From positions 725 to 15,622 of the forward strand of contig DLBP01000026.1 in assembly GCA_002480165.1 (NCBI GenBank): a DNA stretch of 14,898 nucleotides. The letters run 5' to 3'. Each line of letters begins with the position of its first letter. Within the stretch, counting starts at the first letter, position 1. The notes beneath the pieces were generated by a model that ran no database searches, had not been told where the DNA came from, and saw nothing but the letters and a program-made list of their open reading frames with translations. The translations under genes and the position numbers were made by a program. Source of the stretch: Proteobacteria bacterium UBA7821. Its GTDB lineage: Bacteria > Pseudomonadota > Gammaproteobacteria > Comchoanobacterales > Comchoanobacteraceae. This document shows positions 7,654 to 14,396 of this stretch, one piece after another.

Positions 7654-7682
7654 GCATACGTCATAACTAGAGGTAATAAATT

Positions 7683-8768
7683 GTGGTCAACAGAACAAAT
7701 AATTCAAATGCGTCCAACAGACTGTGGCTTGCACCCATCGTAATCGCCAGTTTGCTGATGATTGCTAGTAGTGCAAACTTGATAACTTTTCATGTGCCGC
7801 TCGTCGCTTGTGCCCTCTTCTCTATTTATGCGTATTGGGTTTATGATCCAACCTCTACTCGATCTTCCCAATCGCAGGCGATAGCAACAACCCTTCTGAG
7901 ACAATTTTTAATATATACGCCTCTTTGTATGCTGTGTTCCATCTTAGGAGGTTCGATAGCCGCTTTGTTCATGCAAGGAGAAAATGCCTTTAATTTTCTA
8001 GATATTGCTCGCCAGGTTTGCTGGGATAACTTAGCAATGACATTACTGATACCAGCTTTCTATAGTTTTTGTAATGCTTACCTGATGATATTATCGAGAC
8101 TTAGGCCGGAAAAAAATGACCCATCACAGCGCGGATCAGATCGCGAATCGCAGCAACAAATATCGTCAAATCTTGAACCACAGCAACGAGCAGAATCGCC
8201 AACTCCAAAACCATCACTAGATGCTCACAATTCACGCCTGATAACATTTCCAATATGGGGGTGTAATGAAAATGAAAAATACGAAAATACATTGGTGCAT
8301 GATCTTATGAAGCTATTTGAAACTAATCGACAACAGTTAGATTTTACTGGCGGAGCAGATGGTGTGTTAGATCAGCTGTTTTCTGACCAATCAACAATAA
8401 ATGATGGGTTAGTAGAGTTTCGAGATAAGCACATGTATCTTATTAAGACAAATACAGACAGCGGTACACAGCGAAAATGGGAGTTTAACTGGTGCAAGCA
8501 ACTCCAGCTAGACCCTACAGAATGCCCTATTAATTTTAGCCGTCTAATCAAAGACGCGATTATTGTCTCAATTAGAACCCAATCTGGTACTTTTAAAAGT
8601 TACATCACAGCAGAGGGGGATTTTCGTCAACTGAAGGAATGTCCAGTTACACACATGACACTTGCAGAGGCGAGTTACAACACCAAACCAGCACAACTGT
8701 ATAGAACGCTTAGAGTTAAATTGGATACTTTCATCGAGGCAAAAGGTTTTCGGGGAAAATCCTTTTAG
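7683..8768 (+). CDS. Polytopic membrane protein with C-terminal U-box-like domain (second of three)
   Basis: A 361-residue protein. The GTG at 7683 is preceded by AGAGG nine bases upstream. Four hydrophobic segments (about 14-32, 35-53, 72-97, 115-137) make the N-terminal half a membrane domain. Residues 140-185 are a polar Gln/Ser/Pro-rich linker. The soluble part repeats the layout of the other two proteins: a helical module with GGADGVLDQL (223-232), then KQLQLDPTECPINFSR, a DAIIV strand, a loop, and KECPVTHMTL, ending in the helix AQLYRTLRVKLDTFIEAKG. The two CP motifs (281-282, 320-321) sit where a U-box has them, but the DP of the first loop is DA and the helix between is less canonical, so E2 binding is less certain than for its upstream neighbour. 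It was probably produced by old duplication of the soluble half. No database family was recognised for the membrane half. Confidence 0.55.
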   Translation: MVNRTNNSNASNRLWLAPIVIASLLMIASSANLITFHVPLVACALFSIYAYWVYDPTSTRSSQSQAIATTLLRQFLIYTPLCMLCSILGGSIAALFMQGENAFNFLDIARQVCWDNLAMTLLIPAFYSFCNAYLMILSRLRPEKNDPSQRGSDRESQQQISSNLEPQQRAESPTPKPSLDAHNSRLITFPIWGCNENEKYENTLVHDLMKLFETNRQQLDFTGGADGVLDQLFSDQSTINDGLVEFRDKHMYLIKTNTDSGTQRKWEFNWCKQLQLDPTECPINFSRLIKDAIIVSIRTQSGTFKSYITAEGDFRQLKECPVTHMTLAEASYNTKPAQLYRTLRVKLDTFIEAKGFRGKSF

Positions 8769-8806
8769 TGATCGCAATATTTAGGCGTTAGGAGAGAAGA
8801 TCGGTT

Positions 8807-8835
8807 TTGGTTTGATAAATTTAGCAAACTAATAC
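8807..8835 (+). promoter_or_regulatory. Weak candidate promoter for the third U-box-like gene
   Basis: TTGGTT (8807-8812), 17-base spacer, TAATAC (8830-8835). The hexamers are imperfect, and transcription could also read through from the preceding gene, since no terminator is evident in the 89-base gap. Confidence 0.3.
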
Positions 8836-8857
8836 AGAGTCACAATGGGAGGATGAC

Positions 8858-10093
8858 ATGTTTGAGTATTTAATTTATGGGTACATCTTGGAGATGACTA
8901 CCGGGTTATTATATTCATCATATTCACAGCTACTAGATAACAGAAACGGACGGTTTCGGGTTAGTGATGGCCATCAATATCGAACGGTTCTTGAGAGAAC
9001 AATCAACGCAATCGCTATTGGATTGATGACATGTGTTACCTGCTTTACGATTTATCAGCTAATTAACAACTTCATCAGTTACCAAGCTATCTGTGGTTTA
9101 GCCATATTAATACGGGTGCTGGTTGATATAAGAACACACCTTGTCATGTTTCGGGCCATGAACCGAGACGTTAATGGCACTAGAAGACATGGTTTACCGA
9201 TTAACTATGAAGAAATCTGTTTCCTAACTAGACGTTTATTATTACCAGCAAATAGGTGGGAAGTATTCGCTAAATTATTTGAAGTCTTGTGTTTCTACTT
9301 CGGAGGACCAGCTGCCTTGCTTATGGTGAACCGTCGCGAACACTTTGCGCTTCACTCAAAGTACGATCGATCCGGCGAAAAAAGGCACAATGGAAAATGG
9401 CCTACTGTATATCAGCCAATTTACTCGGCTGATTATTCTGATCAGAAGTTTGTGCATACGATAGATCACTCTGCCATCGAGGCACTCGGCTCGTTAATTG
9501 ATGAGTTAGATTTGTCTAAGATCAAGCCAACATTAGGTAGATTAGACCCTGACGATGTACTGACTTATATAGAGAAATTAGATCATCCAACTAACGCTGG
9601 TCATCAGAGCGATTCTTTGTTTCAACAGTTTGAAGTATTTAAGAGTGATTATATGCATCAAGAAACTGGCAGTTTTGTTCAAGTTCAAACAGTTAGAGCT
9701 GCCGGGGTGCCTGAGAAGAAGCCTAAGATGACTTATAACTTTATGCAACAATATGAACTGACTGGAACACAATGCCCATGGGGGCTTACCCACTATCCGT
9801 CTGACCCCATGTTGGCCATCTCAATCGAATGCGGTAATCGTTACATCGCTGAGAAATCAGATCTCGTGTATGCACTTAGAAAGGGTACACATGCCAAATG
9901 TCCGACGACAAATGATTCTATGATAAAAAGTTACGTGTATTCCCCTATGCACGCTTTGAAACCGGTCATTGACATGGTACAAGATAAGATTGATCGATAC
10001 TACCAAGCTCGATCACCCAAAGATCAGCCCAGCCGTAATGGCCATGGCTTCAGTTTTAGCTGTACGCCGCCTGGTTTTTGTGCTATTGTTTGA
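8858..10093 (+). CDS. Membrane protein with U-box-like domain and C-terminal CaaX box (third of three)
   Basis: A 411-residue protein. The ATG at 8858 has a strong ribosome site (GGGAGGA) just upstream. Hydrophobic stretches lie at about 48-73 and 76-98, with a weaker one at 141-157. The helical module (about 205-265, including PDDVLTYIEKLDHP) and the U-box-like part (300-384) follow the same plan as the two preceding proteins. Landmarks are TQCPWGLTHYPSDPMLA, GNRYIAEKSDLVYAL, AKCPTTND and a final helix (HALKPVIDMVQDKIDRYY). The last four residues are CAIV, a textbook CaaX prenylation signal, with another cysteine eight residues before the end of that motif's cysteine region (SFSC, residue 402). 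Such boxes have no use in bacterial cytoplasm but direct several Legionella effectors to host membranes after host prenylation. Function remains inferred. Twenty-four bases separate it from yciB. Confidence 0.58.
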   Translation: MFEYLIYGYILEMTTGLLYSSYSQLLDNRNGRFRVSDGHQYRTVLERTINAIAIGLMTCVTCFTIYQLINNFISYQAICGLAILIRVLVDIRTHLVMFRAMNRDVNGTRRHGLPINYEEICFLTRRLLLPANRWEVFAKLFEVLCFYFGGPAALLMVNRREHFALHSKYDRSGEKRHNGKWPTVYQPIYSADYSDQKFVHTIDHSAIEALGSLIDELDLSKIKPTLGRLDPDDVLTYIEKLDHPTNAGHQSDSLFQQFEVFKSDYMHQETGSFVQVQTVRAAGVPEKKPKMTYNFMQQYELTGTQCPWGLTHYPSDPMLAISIECGNRYIAEKSDLVYALRKGTHAKCPTTNDSMIKSYVYSPMHALKPVIDMVQDKIDRYYQARSPKDQPSRNGHGFSFSCTPPGFCAIV

Positions 10094-10117
10094 TTGGAAA
10101 GTAAACTGAGTAATAGC

Positions 10118-10663
10118 ATGTTGAAGACACTAGAAGCAATTGTTCCATTGGTTATCTTTTTTGCAGCATTTCATCTAACCGATATCTATCGTGCTACATT
10201 TTATCTAGTTATTTCATATACGGCATTCATTATAATTAGATCACTGTTAGGTCAAAAGATTGATAAGTCAGAATATTTAATATGGATGGCAGTTGTATTG
10301 TTTGGCTCAGCCACCGTATATTTCAGAAATGAGTTGTTTATTAAGTGGAAACCAACTTTTGTGTTTTGGTGTTTCTCAACCGCGATACTCTTAACCAACT
10401 GTTATTATAAACAGTCGTTTTCTGAATGGTTGTTGGCAGGTAAAGTATCGATGAGTAAAAAAGACTATCAGGTGATTGACCGATTATCTGGTTTATTTTT
10501 TCTTGGATTAGGCTTTCTTAACTTTCTTATTTTTTCTTATTTCAGTAACGAGACTTGGGTTAATTTTAAAGTATTTGGTATCTTTACCTTAACGACCCTT
10601 TATGCGCTTGCTATTAGCGTTATGGTCGTTAGCAGAGCCGATAAAATCAATACCGATCACTGA
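10118..10663 (+). CDS. yciB: Inner-membrane septation protein YciB (IspA/IspZ family)
   Basis: YciB is a small polytopic inner-membrane protein linked to septation and envelope integrity. The ATG at 10118 gives 181 residues starting MLKTLEAIVPLVIFFAAFHL, which lines up with the E. coli start; a TTG at 10094, directly after the preceding stop, would add eight residues and is less likely. Family landmarks are LPLVVFF-like VPLVIFFAAF, TDIYRATFYL, the conserved FIKWKPTFVFW, and NETWVNFKVFGIFTLTTLYAL near the end. About five hydrophobic helices are visible. The ribosome site is weak. bolA follows after three bases, as often in gammaproteobacteria, so this pair looks like the ancestral neighbourhood into which, or beside which, the U-box block was placed. 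Confidence 0.92.
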   Translation: MLKTLEAIVPLVIFFAAFHLTDIYRATFYLVISYTAFIIIRSLLGQKIDKSEYLIWMAVVLFGSATVYFRNELFIKWKPTFVFWCFSTAILLTNCYYKQSFSEWLLAGKVSMSKKDYQVIDRLSGLFFLGLGFLNFLIFSYFSNETWVNFKVFGIFTLTTLYALAISVMVVSRADKINTDH

Positions 10664-10666
10664 TAC

Positions 10667-10921
10667 ATGACAAAGCTAGATGCGATTCGTAACAAGATCA
10701 CTCGTCATTTTAGTCCAACGTACTTGCATTTGGTCGATGTGAGTCAGCGGCATCGCAACCACAAGCAAAATGATCCCAATAAAATTCACATTGAGTTAAC
10801 GATTGCATCCCAGCACTTTTATAAACTAGGCGATATTGCTTGTCACCGAGCAATCTATAAGTTGCTCGCACCAGAGATTGAGACAATCATCCACAGTCTA
10901 AAAATATCGATCAATCGCTAG
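10667..10921 (+). CDS. bolA: BolA-family protein
   Basis: An 84-residue BolA-fold protein. BolA proteins bind monothiol glutaredoxins with a shared [2Fe-2S] cluster and also affect transcription and cell shape. Visible landmarks are LHLVDVSQRHRNH (the D.S..H segment, residues about 21-33), HIELTIASQHF, and the helix DIACHRAIYKLLAPEI with the conserved His-Arg that contributes a cluster ligand, then IHSLKISI at the end. The length is normal. The ATG lies three bases after the yciB stop, implying co-translation. The last 11 bases overlap the convergent birA gene. It is closer to BolA than to the acid-response paralogue IbaG by its H-R-x-I-Y motif. Confidence 0.9.
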   Translation: MTKLDAIRNKITRHFSPTYLHLVDVSQRHRNHKQNDPNKIHIELTIASQHFYKLGDIACHRAIYKLLAPEIETIIHSLKISINR

Positions 10922-11888
10922 CATCGTTGCCATCAGCATGACTGGCGATTGCTGTCGCTGTTTTCTGGGGTTGAGTAGGCTCTAGAATGGGGCTCCCACA
11001 CTCATGAATGCCTTTAAAATGAACGTGTGATTCACCTTGGGTTATTAACTGATTGGTGTCATATAGATGCTGATTAAATTCACGAACAAGCGTTTGTCGG
11101 CCTGATGCTGTTCTCAATTCCTCGAATGCATAGAATAGCGCCTTGGTTAATGTAATGACTGCTTGATTTGGGTCATGAGTCTGGCCAGTTTCTAGTGAGA
11201 GCGATGTCCATGGTTGAGTGATTCGCTTATTTGGATCACTAATGAGATTGACATTAACACCAATACCAATGTCAAGATAGACAAGATGATTGACTACTTG
11301 AGAGAAAATGATCATTCCCGAAATCTTTTTATGATTGACCATGTGATCATTAGGCCATTTTATTGTCGCTGAGATATGTTTTAGTTCTGCTGTCAGATAA
11401 CGTTGAATGGCCACTGCAGCGGCAATGTTGAAAAAAGAAATGGGGTAGTGCCTTGATAGGCTTCGTTTCAGTGAGAATGTTGCGTAGATATTGCCACAAA
11501 AAGGTGAGTGCCAATAATTGCTCTGTTGACCAGTTCCTGAATTTTGAGACTCTGCGAGATAAAGAGCAGGGTAGGACGAGCACTGTTTTGCAAGAACCAT
11601 GGTATTCTCACATTCTACTGCAGTGGTGACCGTTATATTTAGGCGATTGAGCGCTTGAGCTATTTGGCGACCATCCAGTAGGCAAGGGCTATTTAACTGT
11701 CGGGTGATTGACTTAGAGTCGATCAAAAAATCATCACGGCCTTCTTGCCTAATTAACGCCATGAGGTGAATCAGCTGTGGTTTGCTGATCAACAGAATCT
11801 GGCAGATTTCAGTCAAACAAACAGCACTGCCAGGTCTAATCGTTGCCAACAGATGAGATAAGTAGCCTCTAATCGATTTTTTTGACAT
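10911..11888 (-). CDS. birA: BirA-like biotin--[acetyl-CoA-carboxylase] ligase with altered active site
   Basis: BirA adenylates biotin, transfers it to the carrier protein of acetyl-CoA carboxylase and, in longer forms, represses bio genes through an N-terminal winged helix. The product (325 residues from the ATG at 11888; a GTG at 11909 would add seven) has a poorly conserved N-terminal HTH-like region (about 1-75), then a ligase domain. That domain has IKWPND, the catalytic lysine motif KKISGMI, and IGIGVNVN intact, plus a C-terminal SH3-like part. However, the biotinyl-AMP loop aligned with E. coli GRGRRG reads GTGQQS, and the biotin-contact DSTN reads ECEN. The neighbouring WxSPF and the Gln before the loop are kept. 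It overlaps the end of the NfeD-like gene by 20 bases and converges on bolA. It belongs to the family, but normal activity is doubtful. Confidence 0.85.
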   Translation of the reverse strand: MSKKSIRGYLSHLLATIRPGSAVCLTEICQILLISKPQLIHLMALIRQEGRDDFLIDSKSITRQLNSPCLLDGRQIAQALNRLNITVTTAVECENTMVLAKQCSSYPALYLAESQNSGTGQQSNYWHSPFCGNIYATFSLKRSLSRHYPISFFNIAAAVAIQRYLTAELKHISATIKWPNDHMVNHKKISGMIIFSQVVNHLVYLDIGIGVNVNLISDPNKRITQPWTSLSLETGQTHDPNQAVITLTKALFYAFEELRTASGRQTLVREFNQHLYDTNQLITQGESHVHFKGIHECGSPILEPTQPQKTATAIASHADGNDASD

Positions 11889-12321
11889 GCAGTATCGTTG
11901 AGTCGACACTTTCTACAACGACTTTGGTTCCTGCTGGGTAGTCATCCTGAGCTTCAACATTCCAAATTGAATCACCGATTACACACTTACCGCTACCGTT
12001 GATGAGTGGCTGATCTAACGTGAGTTTCTTGCCGATATAGCTTTCCGCTCGTCGATTGAGTTTAACGTGCCCATTGCTTTTAACCACGATCGATGTTTTT
12101 CTAAGAAAATGCCGCCATAAAAACACGTTAATGATTAGCATCGTCGAGAAAACAAGTATCAACACATGAACGCTTAATGATGGGATCAAGAGCCCAAGTA
12201 ACCAGGTGATTACAGCTGCGTTACCAAGCCAGAAAAAGAACCCAGTGAACGATATCAGCTCAAATATATATAAGATCAGTGAGATCAGTAGCCATGTGTT
12301 GATGTTATCTAGAAAGGGCAT
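11869..12321 (-). CDS. NfeD-like membrane protein (short form, YbbJ-type)
   Basis: A 150-residue inner-membrane protein with three closely packed hydrophobic segments in the first 70 residues. A small C-terminal beta domain follows (about 77-150: ESYIGKKLTLDQPL, GKCVIGDSIWNVEAQDDYPA, GTKVVVESVDSTILHV), the OB-fold typical of NfeD short forms. These proteins partner with SPFH/stomatin proteins, and the gene starts only 17 bases after the end of the QmcA-like gene, with AGGA seven bases before its ATG. The two are almost certainly one operon and probably one membrane complex. This corresponds to qmcA-ybbJ of E. coli. The exact biochemical role of the pair is not settled. Confidence 0.88.
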   Translation of the reverse strand: MPFLDNINTWLLISLILYIFELISFTGFFFWLGNAAVITWLLGLLIPSLSVHVLILVFSTMLIINVFLWRHFLRKTSIVVKSNGHVKLNRRAESYIGKKLTLDQPLINGSGKCVIGDSIWNVEAQDDYPAGTKVVVESVDSTILHVKKID

Positions 12322-12338
12322 ATGAATTCCTACTCGTT

Positions 12339-13259
12339 TTAATCTGAATGTTGATTTTTCGACAACCCGGACGATTTGGCTATTTCTGCTATGCCTGCAA
12401 TTGAACCAAGCATGGAGCTTGCCTCAAGTGGCATTAAGACCACTTTTTCGTTTTCTGCGGAAGCGATACTACCAAGCGCATCGATGTATTTCTGTGCGAC
12501 AAAATAATTAATAGCGTTTATGTCACCCTGGCTGATTGCATCAGAAACAACTTTGGTTGCCTCAGCTTCAGCGCTAGCAGTTCTCTCTCGAGCTTCAGCT
12601 TCTCTAAATGCAGCTTCTTTCTCACCTTCTGCGATTAAAATCACTGAGCGCTTTTTACCTTCAGCAACCAGAATGTCAGCGCGCTGTTTTCCTTCAGCTT
12701 CGAGGATCTTCGCTCTTTTTTCCCGTTCTGAGGTCATTTGTTGGCTCATTGCCGTGATGAGATCTTTGGGTGGTGTGATCTCTTTAATTTCTATTCTGGT
12801 GACTTTAACGCCCCATGGGTTTGTTGCGTCATCAATAACCTTTAACAGTTTCAGGTTGATTTCATCGCGTTTTGACAACATCGCATCAAGGTCGAGTGCA
12901 CCCAAGACGGTTCGGATGTTGGTGAGTGACAAGTTGCGAATGGCGCGTTCCAGGTCGCGGACTTCGTAGGCTGCCTTGGCTGCATTGATGACTTGAAAAA
13001 AAACAATGGCATCAACTTTAACCATGGCATTATCTCTACTGATGACCTCTTGAGATGGTATGTCTAATACGGTTTCCATCATATTCAACTTGGATCCAAC
13101 TTTTTCAATGATTGGGACAATGATTTCAAGACCAGGCTTGAGCGTCTTTGAATATTTTCCAAACCGTTCGACAGTCCACTCATACCCTTGTGGTACTTGC
13201 TTAACGGATGTTGCAATAACTAGCAATGCCAATAACAATAATAATATTAAAATATACAT
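12339..13259 (-). CDS. qmcA: SPFH/stomatin-like protein QmcA
   Basis: A 306-residue band-7 (SPFH) protein that forms large membrane-associated assemblies, usually together with an NfeD-type partner. An N-terminal hydrophobic helix (1-17) anchors it. The SPFH domain follows (about 20-180), with PQGYEWTVERFGKY, LKPGL, LDIPSQEVISRDNAMVKVD and RAIRNLSLTNIRTVLGALDLD. A long alanine/glutamate-rich coiled coil (about 175-245, with repeated AEG-K-R units) comes next, then a hydrophobic C-terminal region. Length equals E. coli QmcA (305). The ATG at 13259 follows a GGGG-rich ribosome site. It is the first gene of qmcA-nfeD-birA and has a good promoter at 13289-13317. Confidence 0.95.
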   Translation of the reverse strand: MYILILLLLLALLVIATSVKQVPQGYEWTVERFGKYSKTLKPGLEIIVPIIEKVGSKLNMMETVLDIPSQEVISRDNAMVKVDAIVFFQVINAAKAAYEVRDLERAIRNLSLTNIRTVLGALDLDAMLSKRDEINLKLLKVIDDATNPWGVKVTRIEIKEITPPKDLITAMSQQMTSEREKRAKILEAEGKQRADILVAEGKKRSVILIAEGEKEAAFREAEARERTASAEAEATKVVSDAISQGDINAINYFVAQKYIDALGSIASAENEKVVLMPLEASSMLGSIAGIAEIAKSSGLSKNQHSD

Positions 13260-13288
13260 CTTCTACCCCACTCGATACCACTACTTAA

Positions 13289-13317
13289 ATTGTAGTACAC
13301 AAATTCATTTTTGTCCA
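13289..13317 (-). promoter_or_regulatory. Candidate sigma70 promoter for qmcA-nfeD-birA
   Basis: Read on the minus strand: TGGACA (13317-13312), 17-base spacer, TACAAT (13294-13289), both one mismatch from consensus, about 30 bases before the qmcA ATG. It lies directly after the oxyR stop, so there is little room for an oxyR terminator, and some read-through from oxyR is possible. Confidence 0.5.
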
Positions 13318-13331
13318 TTGTCAATCGTTAT

Positions 13332-14252
13332 TTAGACGACCGAATCCTTTCGAGACATCGATGTTCTGATGATGAATGCTAATTTGTCAGAGCAAATTTT
13401 TCGGACACTTCTGGCTCTGTAGAGTAGATCAATATTGCGTTGTGCGTCTTGCTGGTTACATATGTTGAGGACATGAATGTTGCGCCGGCTTGTGTCAACT
13501 ATGGATGATGGAACAAAACTAATTCCATGGTCTGCTTCAACCAGTGAAATGATGGTTTCAATCCGCTCACTTCGACCGGAACCATCAATCTGATGTGGTT
13601 TGGCACCTGTGATCTCAATGACTTTATCACGTAGACAGTCACCATGATCAAGCATCAACAACGTTTCATTGATTAAGTTGTGTGTGTTAATCGGGCGTTC
13701 TGTTACCGCTCGTTTACTACTGCAAATTAACTCCAGTTTTTCTTGGTATAGTTTGTGTTTTTTTATACCTGATGGACACTGATCTATATCTGCTGCAATG
13801 ACCGCATCCAATGTTCCGTCTTCTAATTTGGCGATTAATTTGTCTTTTTTCTCTTCATGGATGATGATTGATAGGTCTTTCAATTGTGTTTTGAGTGACG
13901 TGAGTATTTCTGGCAATAAATAGGTACTGATCGTTGGTATGATGCCGATGTGATAATTGCCAGTCAACGGGTTATCTGCTGCAGATGCGATGGTATGTAA
14001 CTGATTCGCACAGGCAAGTACACGATTCGCTTGAGCAATGATTTTTTCACCAATGGCTGTGATGGATACGTTTTTGTTATCTCTTTCAAATATAGTCACA
14101 CCCAAGTGATCTTCTATTTTTCTTATTTGTGTACTGAGTGTTGGCTGGCTAACAAGGCACTGTTTTGCTGCGGTGGTGAAATTTTTATTAATGGCAAGTT
14201 GCCGTAAATAATCTAAATCTCTCATGTTTAAGCGCAGTTTTCTATCAGACAC
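13332..14252 (-). CDS. oxyR: OxyR-like LysR-family peroxide regulator with a single sensing cysteine
   Basis: A 306-residue LysR-type regulator. The N-terminal winged helix (about 10-70) has MRDLDYLRQLA and VSQPTLSTQIRKIEDHLGVTIFER, and the effector domain has GIIPTISTYLLPEIL, all very like OxyR, which senses hydrogen peroxide and activates catalase and peroxidase genes. The peroxide-sensing cysteine is present in LLMLDHGDCLRD (Cys206, equal to E. coli Cys199). The position matching the disulfide partner Cys208 is Thr215 and no cysteine is nearby. The GTG at 14252 is used because AGGA lies nine bases upstream; the ATG at 14225 (MRDLDYL), matching the usual OxyR start, has no ribosome site. 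It is transcribed from a consensus promoter overlapped by a LysR box, consistent with self-control. Confidence 0.88.
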   Translation of the reverse strand: MSDRKLRLNMRDLDYLRQLAINKNFTTAAKQCLVSQPTLSTQIRKIEDHLGVTIFERDNKNVSITAIGEKIIAQANRVLACANQLHTIASAADNPLTGNYHIGIIPTISTYLLPEILTSLKTQLKDLSIIIHEEKKDKLIAKLEDGTLDAVIAADIDQCPSGIKKHKLYQEKLELICSSKRAVTERPINTHNLINETLLMLDHGDCLRDKVIEITGAKPHQIDGSGRSERIETIISLVEADHGISFVPSSIVDTSRRNIHVLNICNQQDAQRNIDLLYRARSVRKICSDKLAFIIRTSMSRKDSVV

Positions 14253-14275
14253 GATTACTAATCCTTATACAAATA

Positions 14276-14302
14276 AGCGTATTATAGCATTATAAATACG
14301 CT
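14276..14302. promoter_or_regulatory. oxyR: Palindromic LysR-type operator over the oxyR promoter
   Basis: AGCGTATT (14276-14283) and AATACGCT (14295-14302) are exact inverted repeats separated by 11 bases, giving the T-N11-A form typical of LysR-family binding sites. The site fills the spacer and the -10 box of the oxyR promoter, so binding would block polymerase, which fits negative autoregulation. It could also act on the divergent gene at 14397. Confidence 0.55.
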
Positions 14303-14309
14303 ATGTCAA
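14281..14309 (-). promoter_or_regulatory. oxyR: Consensus sigma70 promoter of oxyR
   Basis: On the minus strand: TTGACA (14309-14304), 17-base spacer, TATAAT (14286-14281). Both hexamers and the spacing match consensus exactly. The -10 lies about 29 bases before the GTG at 14252, with the AGGA ribosome site between. Confidence 0.7.
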
Positions 14310-14378
14310 TTGGGTTGTCTTTATAAAGCGCTGATATTACACTTTAGTTGTCGGTTGCAAGATGAGCCACTGTATTGA

Positions 14379-14394
14379 TTGTTGTGCACAACAA
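14379..14394. repeat. Perfect 16-base palindrome before a small secreted-protein gene
   Basis: TTGTTGTGCACAACAA reads the same on both strands and ends two bases before the ATG at 14397. A dimeric regulator could use it as an operator; as RNA it lacks a loop, so it would be a poor hairpin. No clear ribosome site is visible between it and the ATG. Confidence 0.4.
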
Positions 14395-14396
14395 GC

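Noticed and set aside
6465..10117. Mobile element carrying the U-box block
   Set aside because: No transposase, integrase, terminal inverted repeat, target duplication or adjacent tRNA was found at either edge.
10911..10921. Bidirectional terminator between bolA and birA
   Set aside because: The genes overlap by 11 bases and no GC-rich stem with T runs is visible around the junction.
12520..12969. 149-codon open frame on the plus strand inside qmcA
   Set aside because: It is the mirror of the alanine/glutamate-rich coiled coil, giving a Ser/Ala-rich low-information protein; qmcA is unmistakable on the other strand.
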